Below are positions 46,989 through 56,343 of a stretch of DNA of 64,000 nt, piece after piece. Location: the NCBI RefSeq assembly GCF_947496385.1, contig NZ_CANMCP010000001.1, forward strand, positions 558,001 through 622,000, read 5' to 3'. The position numbers and the translations under genes were made by a program. Under the pieces are notes generated by a model. It did not search any database and was not told where the DNA came from. It saw only the letters and a program-made list of their open reading frames with translations. This stretch comes from an uncultured Croceicoccus sp. Lineage in GTDB: Bacteria; Pseudomonadota; Alphaproteobacteria; Sphingomonadales; Sphingomonadaceae. Every line of letters starts with the position of its first letter. Position 1 is the first letter of the stretch.

Positions 46989-49900
46989 ATGGCATATGCA
47001 GATTTCGTCCCCCTTCGCGTCTTTTCCAGCTTTACCATGCTCGAAGGCGCGATCGACCCCAAGGCATTGGCAAAGCTGGCAAAGGCGCGCGGCTTTCCCG
47101 CCGTGGCCATTTGCGACCGCAACGGGCTTTACGGTGCGATTCCCTTTGCGGGGGAGTGCAAGGTGCAAGGGGTGCAGCCGGTCATCGGCACGTTCCTCGC
47201 GGTGCAGCGGCCCGGGCGGGAGCAGATCGACTGGATCGCGCTCTACGCACAGGATGAAACCGGCTGGGACAATCTGTGCCATCTGGTGAGCGCGGCCCAT
47301 CTCGACCGGCCGCTTCATCTCGACCCGCATGTGAGCATGGACATGCTGGAGGGGCGGACCGAAGGCCTCCTGTGCCTGAGCGGCGCGGGGGAGGGGGCGC
47401 TCGCCCGCCTCCTGTCCGAGGGGCAGGGGGACGAGGCGGCGGCCTATTGCGACCGGCTGCAGGCGCTGTTCGGCGACCGGCTCTATATCGAAATCGCGCG
47501 CAGCGGTGCCCCGAACGAGGCGGAGGCCGAGGACGCGCTGATTGCGCTTGCCTATGCCCGTGACCTGCCACTTGTGGCCAGCAATCCCGCCCTGTTCGAC
47601 GAGGCGCCGTTCCACCCTGCGCATGATGCGCTGCTGTGTATCGCCAACAGCACGCATATCGATGCGACCGACCGGCCCCGCGCCCCGCGCGATGCGTGGG
47701 TGAAACCGGCGCCCGTCATGCACGAGCTGTTCGAAGACCTGCCCGAGGCGACCGCCAACACGCTGATCGTGGCGCAACGCACCGCCTTCATGCCGCCCTA
47801 TCGCAAGCCGATTTTGCCCAGCCTCGCCGGCGATCAGGAGGGCGAGGCGAAGGCCCTGGCCGAGGATGCGCGGCGCGGCCTCGACAGGCGGCTCGAAATC
47901 TATCCCGACCTGTCGGAGGAGGCGCGGGAGGAATATTATGCCCGGCTGAAATTCGAGGTCGAGATCATCACCGGAATGGGCTTTCCGGGGTACTTCCTCA
48001 TCGTTGCCGACTTCATCAAATGGGCGAAGGACAATGGCATTCCGGTGGGGCCGGGGCGCGGCTCCGGCGCGGGCAGCCTGGTGGCGTGGGCGCTGACCAT
48101 CACCGATCTCGATCCGCTGCGGCTCGGCCTGCTGTTCGAACGGTTCCTTAATCCCGAGCGCGTGTCGATGCCCGACTTCGACATCGATTTCTGCGAAACG
48201 CGGCGGGGCGAGGTGATCCGCTATGTGCAGAACAAATACGGGCACGACCATGTTGCGCAGATCATCACCTTCGGCAAGATGAAGGCCCGCGCCGTGCTGC
48301 GCGATTGCGGCCGGATTCTGCAGATGAGCTACGGCCATGTCGACCGGCTGTGCAAGATGGTGCCGAACCACCCGACCGACCCCTGGACGCTCGAACGCAC
48401 GCTCAATGGCGCGTCCGATTTTGCCGGCGAATATCGCCGCGACAAGGATGTGCAGCGGCTCGTCGATCTCGCCCGACAGCTTGAGGGTCTGCCCCGCAAT
48501 TCCTCCACCCACGCGGCGGGCGTGGTGATCGGCGACCGCCCGCTGAGCCAGCTCGTCCCGCTCTATCGCGATCCGCGGTCCGACATGCCGGTCACGCAAT
48601 TCGACATGAAGCACGTGGAATCGAGCGGGCTGGTCAAGTTCGACTTTCTCGGCCTGAAAACGCTGTCGGTGCTGCGCAAGGCGATCGATCTTCTGGCGCA
48701 GCGTGGCATTACCATCGACCTCGACACGCTGTCGTGGGAGGATGCGGGCGTGTTCGATCTTTTGAAACGCGGCGATACCGTCGGCGTGTTTCAGCTGGAA
48801 TCCGAAGGCATGCGTCGCACGCTGTCCGCCGTGAAGCCGACCAAGTTCGAGGACATCATCGCGCTCGTCTCGCTCTACCGTCCCGGCCCGATGGACAACA
48901 TCCCGCTGTTCGGACAGCGCAAGAACGGGCAGGCGGAGATCGAGTATCCGCACGAAAAGCTCGAAGGCATTCTCGCCGAAACCTACGGCATCTTCGTCTA
49001 TCAGGAACAGGTGATGCAGGCCGCGCAGATCCTCGCCGGATATTCGCTCGGCGATGCGGACCTTCTGCGCCGCGCGATGGGCAAGAAGGTGCAGGCCGAA
49101 ATGGACGCGCAGCGCCAACGTTTCGTCGAGGGGTGCAAGCGCGTGTCGGACATCGACAAGGCGAAGGCGAACGAGCTGTTCGACTTGATCGACAAGTTCG
49201 CAGGCTACGGTTTCAACAAGTCGCACGCCGCCGCCTATGCGTTGCTGGCGTATCAGACCGCGTGGCTGAAGGCGCATTACCCGCACGAATTCTATGCCGC
49301 GTCGATGTGTTTCGACATGCATCAATCGGAAAAGCTTTCGATCTTCGTCGATGACATGCGGCGCGCGGGCGTCGCGCTGGCCGGGCCGGACATCAACCAT
49401 TCGGAGGCCGAGTTCACCGTCGAGCCGACCGAGGACGGGCACCAGGTCCGCTATGCGCTGGCCGGCATTCGCAATGTCGGCGAAAAGGCGATGGACGCGG
49501 TGGTGAACGAGCGGATTGCCCGCGGACGGTTCGAAAGCCTCGCCGACTTGTTCCGCCGCCTGCCGCCCGGTGCGATGAACCGCCGCGGGCTCGAAGGGCT
49601 GGCCGCGGCGGGCGCGCTCGACCAGCTGGAGCCGAACCGGGCGAAGATCATCGCCAATGCGGACATGCTGCTGGCCGTGGCGGACGCCGCCGCGCGCGAG
49701 AAGACGAGCGGGCAGGCCGGGCTGTTCGGGGCGGAGGGGGAAGACGCGCAGGATCTCCGCATGGTGGAGACCGAACGCTGGCCCCGGATCGAACAGATGG
49801 CGAAGGAGCGCGAGAATTTCGGGTTCTACTTTGCCGCGCACCCGGTCGAACAATGGCGCGCGGTCGCCGGCGCCAATGGCGCGCGCACGCATGCCAGCCT

Positions 49901-50471
49901 GACCGTGGGCGATGTCGGCGGGCAGGGCGCCGGCGGGCAGGGCCGCACCAATGCGGTGATGGCCGTGCTGGTGGAAAGCGTGAACAAGCGCAAGACGCGC
50001 AAGGGCCGCGATTTCGTCATGGCCGATTTTTCGGATCAGTCGGGGCAGTTTTCGGCCAGCTGTTTCGAGGAGGCTTTGGTTGACAGCTTCGTCAAATGGG
50101 CGGCGAGCGGGGAATGCGTGCTGCTCAACGTCGAACTCGACCGGCCCAGCATCGATGAGCCGCCGCGGGTCACCGTGCGCGGCGCCCGCCCGCTGGCCGA
50201 GGTGAAGGGCACGGCGCGCATGGTGCTTCGCCTGTCGGTGTCGCGGGCGGACGCGATGGCGGAACTGGCCGCGATGCTGCCGACCGGCGCCGACGCGACC
50301 GGTGAGGTCATCGCGCGGCTGCAGCTCGGCGAAGGGCGCGAGGCGGTGATGAGCCTTGGGCGGCGTTTCATGCTCGATGGCGATCTGGTCGACCGGATTG
50401 CCGAGGTGGACGGCATCGCCGCGACCGCGCTGGAGGCGAAACGGGTGCAGGATCTGAAGCTGGTGGCCTGA
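46989..50471 (+). CDS. dnaE: DNA polymerase III alpha subunit
   Basis: DnaE is the catalytic core of chromosome replication. The 1160-residue protein has the N-terminal PHP domain (FVPLRVFSSFTMLEGAIDP), the catalytic PDFDIDF at about residues 395-401 and the KMKAR/QMSYGHVDRLCK region. The fingers, helix-hairpin-helix and OB-fold parts lie toward the end. Length fits DnaE1. The ATG at 46989 matches the family start; a longer ATG at 46932 lies before the hairpin. No ribosome site is seen between the hairpin and the start. Confidence 0.97.
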   Translation: MAYADFVPLRVFSSFTMLEGAIDPKALAKLAKARGFPAVAICDRNGLYGAIPFAGECKVQGVQPVIGTFLAVQRPGREQIDWIALYAQDETGWDNLCHLVSAAHLDRPLHLDPHVSMDMLEGRTEGLLCLSGAGEGALARLLSEGQGDEAAAYCDRLQALFGDRLYIEIARSGAPNEAEAEDALIALAYARDLPLVASNPALFDEAPFHPAHDALLCIANSTHIDATDRPRAPRDAWVKPAPVMHELFEDLPEATANTLIVAQRTAFMPPYRKPILPSLAGDQEGEAKALAEDARRGLDRRLEIYPDLSEEAREEYYARLKFEVEIITGMGFPGYFLIVADFIKWAKDNGIPVGPGRGSGAGSLVAWALTITDLDPLRLGLLFERFLNPERVSMPDFDIDFCETRRGEVIRYVQNKYGHDHVAQIITFGKMKARAVLRDCGRILQMSYGHVDRLCKMVPNHPTDPWTLERTLNGASDFAGEYRRDKDVQRLVDLARQLEGLPRNSSTHAAGVVIGDRPLSQLVPLYRDPRSDMPVTQFDMKHVESSGLVKFDFLGLKTLSVLRKAIDLLAQRGITIDLDTLSWEDAGVFDLLKRGDTVGVFQLESEGMRRTLSAVKPTKFEDIIALVSLYRPGPMDNIPLFGQRKNGQAEIEYPHEKLEGILAETYGIFVYQEQVMQAAQILAGYSLGDADLLRRAMGKKVQAEMDAQRQRFVEGCKRVSDIDKAKANELFDLIDKFAGYGFNKSHAAAYALLAYQTAWLKAHYPHEFYAASMCFDMHQSEKLSIFVDDMRRAGVALAGPDINHSEAEFTVEPTEDGHQVRYALAGIRNVGEKAMDAVVNERIARGRFESLADLFRRLPPGAMNRRGLEGLAAAGALDQLEPNRAKIIANADMLLAVADAAAREKTSGQAGLFGAEGEDAQDLRMVETERWPRIEQMAKERENFGFYFAAHPVEQWRAVAGANGARTHASLTVGDVGGQGAGGQGRTNAVMAVLVESVNKRKTRKGRDFVMADFSDQSGQFSASCFEEALVDSFVKWAASGECVLLNVELDRPSIDEPPRVTVRGARPLAEVKGTARMVLRLSVSRADAMAELAAMLPTGADATGEVIARLQLGEGREAVMSLGRRFMLDGDLVDRIAEVDGIAATALEAKRVQDLKLVA

Positions 50472-50493
50472 CCGCCGGCGCCCGCCGCGTCGT

Positions 50494-51123
50494 TCAGCCC
50501 ATCGTGACATTCACCGTGGTCAGCCGGGCAATCTCGTCCGGATGGTGGCCCACATAGAGGATGGGCACCGGCAGCGTGTCGCGGATCCGCTCGATCACGG
50601 TGAGGATTTCGTCGCGCCGGGCGGGGTCGATCGCGGCGAGCGGTTCGTCCAGCAGCAGGAAGCGCGGCGCCGAAAGCAGCGCCCGCCCGATGGCAACGCG
50701 CTTTGCCTCCCCGCCCGAAAGCGTCGCGGGCCAGCGGTCGAGCAAATGGCCGATGCCGAGGAAATCGACGACTTCGGCGCGGGTGATCCACCGCTCGCCT
50801 TCGTCGCGCAGCATCTCGCCATAGATGAGGTTGGCGCTGACGCGGCGATGGGGAAAGAGGCGGTTTTCCTGAAAGACATATCCGGCCCGCCGGCGCTGCG
50901 GCGCAAGGTCGATGCCCGCGGGCCCATCGAACAACACCGCGTCCCCAATGGCGATGCGACCCCGGATCGGCCGGTGCAATCCCGCGATGCAGTTGAGCGC
51001 GCTGGTCTTGCCCGCGCCCGAGGGGCCGGTGAGCGCGATCAGCGCCGCGTCGCTCGCAATACGCAACGCCGTCGGTGCGCCCGCCGCCCCGTTCGCAAAG
51101 GCGATGTCGACGTCAAAGGACAT
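50494..51123 (-). CDS. modC: Molybdate ABC transporter ATP-binding protein
   Basis: The 209-residue ATPase has Walker A GPSGAGKTS, signature LSGGEAKRVAIGRAL and Walker B LLLDEPLAAID. It powers molybdate import with ModB. Full ModC has a C-terminal molybdate-binding TOBE domain that gives about 350 residues; here it is missing, so this is a short form. It overlaps modB by 11 bases and ends the operon. Family assignment is firm from operon context; the ATPase alone could be from another importer. Confidence 0.88.
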   Translation of the reverse strand: MSFDVDIAFANGAAGAPTALRIASDAALIALTGPSGAGKTSALNCIAGLHRPIRGRIAIGDAVLFDGPAGIDLAPQRRRAGYVFQENRLFPHRRVSANLIYGEMLRDEGERWITRAEVVDFLGIGHLLDRWPATLSGGEAKRVAIGRALLSAPRFLLLDEPLAAIDPARRDEILTVIERIRDTLPVPILYVGHHPDEIARLTTVNVTMG

Positions 51124-51814
51124 GGCTATTCCCGGCGCCGGAGCGGCGGATCAGCCATTCCGACAGCATCAGCGCACCGACCGACAGCACCACCGACACG
51201 ATGGCGAGCCGCGTCACCGCGGCCTCCGCCCCCGGCACCTGCAACCCGCTATAGATCGCGAGCGGGAGCGTCTGCGTCTCGCCCGGAATGTTGGAGACAA
51301 AGGTGATCGTCGCGCCGAATTCGCCGAGCGACCGCGCAAAACCGAGCACTGCGCCTGCCAGAATGCCCGGCATCGAAAGCGGGAGCGTGACGGTCGCAAA
51401 CGCGCGCCACCGCGTCGCACCGAGCGTCCGCGCCGCATCGACGACACGCCGGTCGACCGCCTCGATCGACAGGCGCATCGCCCGCACCATCAACGGCAGT
51501 GCCATCACCGCCGCCGCAATTGCCGCCCCGGTCCAGCGAAACACGAAACCGATACCGAAATGCGTTTGCAGCCACGCCCCGACCGGTCCCGCCGGGCCAA
51601 GCACGATGAGCAGGATCCACCCCGTGACCACCGGCGGCACCACCAGCGGGAGATGCACCGCAGCATCGAGCAGGACCCGCCCCGCAAACCGCCGCCGCGC
51701 AAGCAACCACGCCAGCGCATAGGCGAGAGGCAGCGTGGCCACCATCGCCACCGCACTGACCCTGAGCGAAAGCGCGATCACCTCCCATTCGGCGGGGGAA
51801 AGCCAGGCCGTCAT
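51113..51814 (-). CDS. modB: Molybdate ABC transporter permease
   Basis: The 233-residue inner membrane permease has five or six helices and the ABC coupling region EAVDRRVVDAARTLGATRW. The start is ATG at 51814, overlapping the ModA stop by four bases. It pairs with ModC and takes molybdate from ModA. The longer upstream frame runs across modA and is not used. Confidence 0.93.
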   Translation of the reverse strand: MTAWLSPAEWEVIALSLRVSAVAMVATLPLAYALAWLLARRRFAGRVLLDAAVHLPLVVPPVVTGWILLIVLGPAGPVGAWLQTHFGIGFVFRWTGAAIAAAVMALPLMVRAMRLSIEAVDRRVVDAARTLGATRWRAFATVTLPLSMPGILAGAVLGFARSLGEFGATITFVSNIPGETQTLPLAIYSGLQVPGAEAAVTRLAIVSVVLSVGALMLSEWLIRRSGAGNSHVL

Positions 51815-52581
51815 CGCGGCGCCGTAAAGCCGCGGGCGCGCAGGATCGCCTGCCCCTCCGCGCCGGTCAGGAAATCGAGGAACGCCGCCGCATCGCCATT
51901 GCGCGACAGCGTGGGAATCGCCGCGGGATAGCGGATCGCAGGGTGGCTCGATCCCGGAAACCGCGCCACGATCCGCACCCGGTCCGATGCCGCCGCGTCG
52001 GTGGCGTAGGTGATGCCGAGCGGTGCGGCCCCCCGCTCCACGAGCGCGAGCGCGGCGCGCACGTTCTGCGCAGGTGCGATGCGCTTCGCCACTCCGTCCC
52101 AGAGGTTCATCGCCACCAGCGCCGCACGGCCATACCGGCCCGCCGGAACCGCCACCGGATCCGCCATGGCGAGCCGGCCCGCGCCGCCCAGCGCATTCGA
52201 AAGCGCGACCGGATCGCGCAGATCGACGGCCCCGGCATCCGCGGCACCCGCGGACGCGATCAGCACGAGCGCGTTCCCGGCGATGACACGTCTGCTCTCC
52301 TCCCGGATGTGCCCCCCTTGTTGCAGCACGTCCATCCATTCTTCGTCCGCCGAAACGAAGAGATCCGCCGGCGCGCCCTCCTGCAATTGGCGGGCGAGTG
52401 CGGAACTTGCCGCAAAGGACAGGACGGGCCGCGCATGTCCGCGCGCGGCCCAAACATTCGCCGCGGCGGTCAAGGCCTCCGTCATGCTCGACGCGGCGAG
52501 GACGATGGGCCCGGTGGCGGGCGCAGGGCTGCACGCCATCAGGAGCGCGCAGGCAAAAAAGGTGAAAAGCGTGCGGAGCAT
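51811..52581 (-). CDS. modA: Periplasmic molybdate-binding protein
   Basis: The 256-residue protein is the binding component of the importer. A signal peptide with a lipobox-like LLMACS starts it, so it may be anchored to the membrane. The ModA fold has VLAASSMTEALTAAAN, FAASSALARQLQEGAPADLFVS split around residues 50-75, and a YGRAA region. The operon order modA-modB-modC and the tight overlaps support the role. Tungstate may also be bound. Confidence 0.92.
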   Translation of the reverse strand: MLRTLFTFFACALLMACSPAPATGPIVLAASSMTEALTAAANVWAARGHARPVLSFAASSALARQLQEGAPADLFVSADEEWMDVLQQGGHIREESRRVIAGNALVLIASAGAADAGAVDLRDPVALSNALGGAGRLAMADPVAVPAGRYGRAALVAMNLWDGVAKRIAPAQNVRAALALVERGAAPLGITYATDAAASDRVRIVARFPGSSHPAIRYPAAIPTLSRNGDAAAFLDFLTGAEGQAILRARGFTAPR

Positions 52582-52591
52582 GGTGCAAAGC

Positions 52592-52607
52592 TATATCCGC
52601 GCATATA
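52592..52607. promoter_or_regulatory. Candidate ModE-type operator TATAT-N6-ATATA
   Basis: TATAT (52592-52596) and ATATA (52603-52607) form a perfect dyad with a 6-base spacer, resembling ModE boxes, which have TATAT/ATATA arms. It lies between the divergent modA and the ModE-like gene, so it could control both. The match was made by eye. Confidence 0.6.
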
Positions 52608-52651
52608 CAGATCGTCGAGCGTGCATTTGCGCCCGCACGGCGGGAGGGGAC

Positions 52652-52999
52652 ATGCGCATCAAGGTCAAGGTTCAGATCTATTGCGGCGATGCCATCGCGA
52701 TGGGGCCGGGCAAGGCCGCGCTCCTCGACGCGATCGGGCGGGAGGGGTCGATTTCGGCGGCCGCCCGCGCTTTGGGGATGAGTTACCGGCGCGCGTGGTT
52801 GCTGGTCGATACGATGAACCGCTGCTTTGCGGAGCCGCTCATCGCGACGCGACCCGGCGGGGGCGCGGATGTGACGGCGGACGGGGCGGCGGTGCTCGGC
52901 GCCTATCGCGCGATGATGGCACAGGTGGACGGCGCAGCGGCGGCGCCCGGCGCCATCGCCCGGCGGTTGCGCGACGCGCCAGTGGCGCCGACTGGCTGA
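52652..52999 (+). CDS. ModE-like winged-helix regulator, short form
   Basis: The 115-residue protein has only the N-terminal ModE-type LysR-like helix-turn-helix (GKAALLDAIGREGSISAAARALGMSYRRAW) and a short tail with GGGADVTADGAAVLGAY. The molybdate-binding TOBE domains of full ModE are absent, so it may not sense molybdate directly. It has a strong GGGAGGGG before the ATG at 52652. It is divergent from modABC, with a ModE-like box between them, and convergent with moaB. Confidence 0.85.
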   Translation: MRIKVKVQIYCGDAIAMGPGKAALLDAIGREGSISAAARALGMSYRRAWLLVDTMNRCFAEPLIATRPGGGADVTADGAAVLGAYRAMMAQVDGAAAAPGAIARRLRDAPVAPTG

Positions 53000-53012
53000 C
53001 CTCGCCGGGGGG

Positions 53013-53540
53013 TCAGCGTTCCATCAAACGCGGCATGAGCTGCACGAAATTGCAGGGGCCGTTGCGCGCGTCGAGCTGTTCGGCAAGGATGCCGTCCCAA
53101 CCGTCCTTCACCGCGCCGTTCGATCCCGGCAGCGCGAAGATATAGGTCGATTGCGCCACCACCGCGCAGGCCCGCGATTGCACCGTGCTGGTCCCGATGG
53201 TCTTGAAGCTTAGCCAGCGGAAAAGCTCGCCGAAACCGGGGATGTCCTTGGTCTTCACACGGTCGAGCGCTTCTGGCGTGACGTCGCGCCCGGTGAGGCC
53301 GGTGCCGCCGGTGATGATGACCGCGTCCACGTCCGCGCGCCCGATCCAGATCTGCAACCCCGCGGTGATGAGCGCTGCATCGTCCTTCATGATCGTGCGG
53401 TCGGCGAGGATATGGCCCGCCCCCTCGATCCGCTGCGCCAGGATGTCGCCGGACGTGTCCTCGTCCGGCCCGCGCGTGTCCGATACGGTCAGCAGCGCGA
53501 TGCGGACAGGTATGAACGCGCGCGTTTCGTCAATTGCCAC
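53013..53540 (-). CDS. moaB: Molybdenum cofactor biosynthesis protein MoaB
   Basis: The 175-residue protein has the MoaB/MogA fold with LLTVSDTRGPDEDTSGD, IITGGTGLTGRDVTPEA and FALPGSNGAVKDGW. It adenylates molybdopterin or helps insert molybdate. The GTG at 53540 has GGGAG about 6 bases before it, and lies within the end of the lytic transglycosylase gene. It fits with the adjacent modABC genes and with the molybdopterin enzyme at 19393. Confidence 0.92.
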   Translation of the reverse strand: MAIDETRAFIPVRIALLTVSDTRGPDEDTSGDILAQRIEGAGHILADRTIMKDDAALITAGLQIWIGRADVDAVIITGGTGLTGRDVTPEALDRVKTKDIPGFGELFRWLSFKTIGTSTVQSRACAVVAQSTYIFALPGSNGAVKDGWDGILAEQLDARNGPCNFVQLMPRLMER

Positions 53541-55323
53541 GAACCGCTCCCGATAAAACCGGCTTGCCCTGCATCGACACCGCATCGGCGCCAGACACGC
53601 CCGGAAAACGCGGCCACAGATTCTGCGCCAGCGCCTCCCGCGCGTCGGAATCGCGGTTCTGCTGACGCTGATACATCCAGTAATTGCGCGTCACGATCGC
53701 GACATAGGCCCGCGTTTCCCAATAGGGGATCGATTCCATCCAGAGCAGCGGATCGCCGTAATCGTTGATCTCGGTGTTCCAGCGCGTGATGGGCGACAGG
53801 CCGGCATTATACGCCGCCATGATCTTCGGGAGCAGCCCTTGCGTCCCGCTGGAATCGCGCAGCATTTCGAGATTGCGCTGGCCAAAGCTCATGTTCGTGG
53901 CCGGGTCGGTCAGGTCGGCGCGGCTCGCATCCATGCCGAGCGAGGGGGCATGCTGGCGCACCGTGATCGGCGTGATCTGCATCAGGCCGACCGCCTGTGC
54001 GGGGCTGACTGCATCGGCGCGGAAATTGGATTCCTGCAAGGTGTGTGCATAGGCCAGCGCGGGATCGACACGCCATCCTTCGACCGGCTGCCATTTTGCG
54101 GCGGGGTACCGGGTCGCGGGGTCGGCGCGCGTCCCGCTCGGCGCGTTATAGGCCATGTAAAGCTGCGTCGCGGGCAGGCCCAAGGCGCGGGCGAGCCGGG
54201 AGAGCGCGGGATAATCGGCGGGCGCCCCGATGCGGGCCTGATGGCGCAGCACCTCGTCCGCCAGCCCCTCGCGCCCGATTTCGACGAGGGCGACGGCGGC
54301 GCGGACATTCGCCTCGTCCGACAGGCGGCGCCAGTCGTCCTGCGAAAACGGTTCGCCGGCGGCCTGCGCGGGGAGCGCGCGATTGAGCTGTTCCGAGGCC
54401 AGCATGCCGTAAAGTGTTTCGTGCAGGTTGGCGGCATTCTGCAACGCAGGGGCGGCGTTCTCGGGCTGACGACAGCGGGTATAGGCACGCGCGGCCCAGT
54501 AATGCGAGGCTGAGGTCAGCTCGTCATTCTGCGATGCCTGCGCCGCGCGGGCGAAACCGTCCGCCGCCAGCGCGCAATCGCCCAGCCGCCATGCCGAAAG
54601 CCCCGCGACCCACCAGCCTTCGGCGACCCACGGCCCGCTGCCGCCGTCGGCCACCTGCCGCGCCATGGCGAGCGCGGTGCGGTCGTCATTCTCGATATAA
54701 TAGCTCCACGCGACGCGTTGCCGCCATTCCGCGCGGGAGGCGGGGGTCAAGGTCATCTCCACGCCCGACAGCAATTGCCGCGCGCCGCCGGGGTCGTCAT
54801 TGACGATGCGGTCGAGGATCGCGCTGCTCACGCTTTCGGGCATGGAGCCATCGGAAATGCCGCGCGGGCGGGTGCGTTTTTCGGGCGCGCGGATCGAGAC
54901 CAGCCGCTGCGCACCCGGAAGCGCCGGTTCCGCGCCGAGCCCGCGTTTCACCGCCAGCCGCCCGATCTGCTCCGCCTGCGGAAGCGTGCGTCCCATCGCG
55001 AGCCAGTTGTTGAGGGAATCGAGGTCGATCGCCGGGCTGTTGGGGTGCAGGTAATATTCGGCGAGCGCGAGTTGATGCAGCGCGCTCGTGTCGCCGCGGT
55101 TGAGCAGGTTCTGCACCTGTGTCCAGTCCTGCGCGTCGATCGCGCGGAACACGCTGGCGTAATATTGCCGGTCACTGGCGTTGAGCTGCGTCGGCACCTC
55201 TGCGTTCGGCATGGTAATCGCCGCGCTGTTGGCCATGGCCGGGCCCGGCAGCGCGAGCGCGGCCATCGCCGGCAAAACCGCCGCCATCGCCAGCCGGCGC
55301 CATCTGGAATTGCGTTCGATCAT
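53530..55323 (-). CDS. Soluble lytic murein transglycosylase
   Basis: The 597-residue protein begins with a signal peptide (LAMAAVLPAMAALALPGPAMAN) and a long helical superhelix. The C-terminal SLT domain has the catalytic Glu in TLQESNFRADAVSPAQAVGLMQ and the later PATNMSFGQRNLEML and MAAYNAG motifs. It cuts peptidoglycan glycan strands and forms anhydro ends. Family length is about 600-650. The start follows GAGAGGG. It overlaps moaB by 11 bases, though the two act in unrelated processes. Confidence 0.93.
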   Translation of the reverse strand: MIERNSRWRRLAMAAVLPAMAALALPGPAMANSAAITMPNAEVPTQLNASDRQYYASVFRAIDAQDWTQVQNLLNRGDTSALHQLALAEYYLHPNSPAIDLDSLNNWLAMGRTLPQAEQIGRLAVKRGLGAEPALPGAQRLVSIRAPEKRTRPRGISDGSMPESVSSAILDRIVNDDPGGARQLLSGVEMTLTPASRAEWRQRVAWSYYIENDDRTALAMARQVADGGSGPWVAEGWWVAGLSAWRLGDCALAADGFARAAQASQNDELTSASHYWAARAYTRCRQPENAAPALQNAANLHETLYGMLASEQLNRALPAQAAGEPFSQDDWRRLSDEANVRAAVALVEIGREGLADEVLRHQARIGAPADYPALSRLARALGLPATQLYMAYNAPSGTRADPATRYPAAKWQPVEGWRVDPALAYAHTLQESNFRADAVSPAQAVGLMQITPITVRQHAPSLGMDASRADLTDPATNMSFGQRNLEMLRDSSGTQGLLPKIMAAYNAGLSPITRWNTEINDYGDPLLWMESIPYWETRAYVAIVTRNYWMYQRQQNRDSDAREALAQNLWPRFPGVSGADAVSMQGKPVLSGAVRGN

Positions 55324-55400
55324 CGTTTCCCTCTCGCTGCCGGGCGCCGATCCTCGCGGCCCAGCCCACGACACCGGTTTGAATCGCCGTGCATCGCGCG

Positions 55401-56222
55401 TCAAGCCTCGTGAGAGAAGGCGAGCCAGCGATGCCACCAGTTGCGCTTGAAATGCGCGCGCTGCGCCAGCGTAGACAAAGGATAGCCGGCCATCACCGGA
55501 ATGTCCGCCCCGTCGATGGACACATTGCCCACGCCGGTCTCGGCAAATTCGCTGGGCTGCAACAGGTCGAGCGCCTCCCGCCCGAACACCAGCAGCCGTT
55601 CGGGCGCGGCAAGCGCGACATGATGGCGCAGCACATCGCTCAGCCCCGCGGCCTTCATCGCCTCCCAATCGGCGGCGGGCGTATGGCGCGGCAGCACGCT
55701 CGCGCGGTAGGTCGCGGCCCGCGCCACCCCCATCGCGCGCAGCATCGCGTCCAGAAAAACGCCATCGCTGCCCGAAAGCAGGACTTCGTGATCGGCGGCT
55801 TCAGGCTCGCATACAAGAACCATGACCGCAGCGCCCTTCGGCCCGGCGGGCGGCACCCGGCGCGCGACCGGCCCTGTATCGAGGCTGCGTTCGGTGAGCC
55901 ACCACGCGGCGAAGCTTTCAAGCGTTTCGGGCCAATCCTCGCGCGGGCCACCGATCCGGTCGGGAAGCGCGGCATTGGCGGCGGGGCCGCGCGGCGGCGG
56001 GGGCGCATCGGCATGGGCGGGCCGGCGGGCGGGGCGGCGTGCGTCCTTTGCGGCGGGGTCGGGCTTTGCACTGGCCGCCCCTTCGGCCAGCCAGTCGCGC
56101 GCATCGTCGACAAAAGCATGATCGACGCCCGCATCGGCCCACCACGCGTCGATGCTCGCGGCGAGCGCGGACCAGTCCCCGTCGCCGCCTGTCTGCTGCG
56201 GGCGCCCCGTGCCGTCGGTCAT
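55401..56222 (-). CDS. Uracil-DNA-glycosylase-fold protein with altered active site
   Basis: The 273-residue protein has a low-complexity, proline- and arginine-rich N-terminal third. The C-terminal part resembles family 4/5 uracil-DNA glycosylases: VMVLVCEPEAADHE and LSGSDGVFLDAMLRAMGV in place of GEAPGxxE and PFVGxAGxLLd. The ending GYPLSTLAQRAHFKRNW replaces the catalytic HPS motif. The usual catalytic residues therefore seem absent, and no iron-sulfur cysteines are evident. It may bind DNA or nucleotides without cutting bases. The start is ATG at 56222; the frame continues upstream without a clear homologue. The gap of about 200 bases to ETF-QO holds a dyad only. Confidence 0.65.
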   Translation of the reverse strand: MTDGTGRPQQTGGDGDWSALAASIDAWWADAGVDHAFVDDARDWLAEGAASAKPDPAAKDARRPARRPAHADAPPPPRGPAANAALPDRIGGPREDWPETLESFAAWWLTERSLDTGPVARRVPPAGPKGAAVMVLVCEPEAADHEVLLSGSDGVFLDAMLRAMGVARAATYRASVLPRHTPAADWEAMKAAGLSDVLRHHVALAAPERLLVFGREALDLLQPSEFAETGVGNVSIDGADIPVMAGYPLSTLAQRAHFKRNWWHRWLAFSHEA

Positions 56223-56343
56223 GATGCCTGCCTTTCGATCGTCGCGGGGGAACCCATAACGCCGCGCCGCATGGCGGGACAAGCGCCTTGACCGGAACGG
56301 CCTTTCCTTACACGAATTTACAAGACGCAGCCCGTTGCCGCTC

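Noticed and set aside
46836-50510. A long open frame antisense to dnaE
   Set aside because: It mirrors the codon pattern of dnaE and has no recognisable domain. It is a shadow of a true gene.
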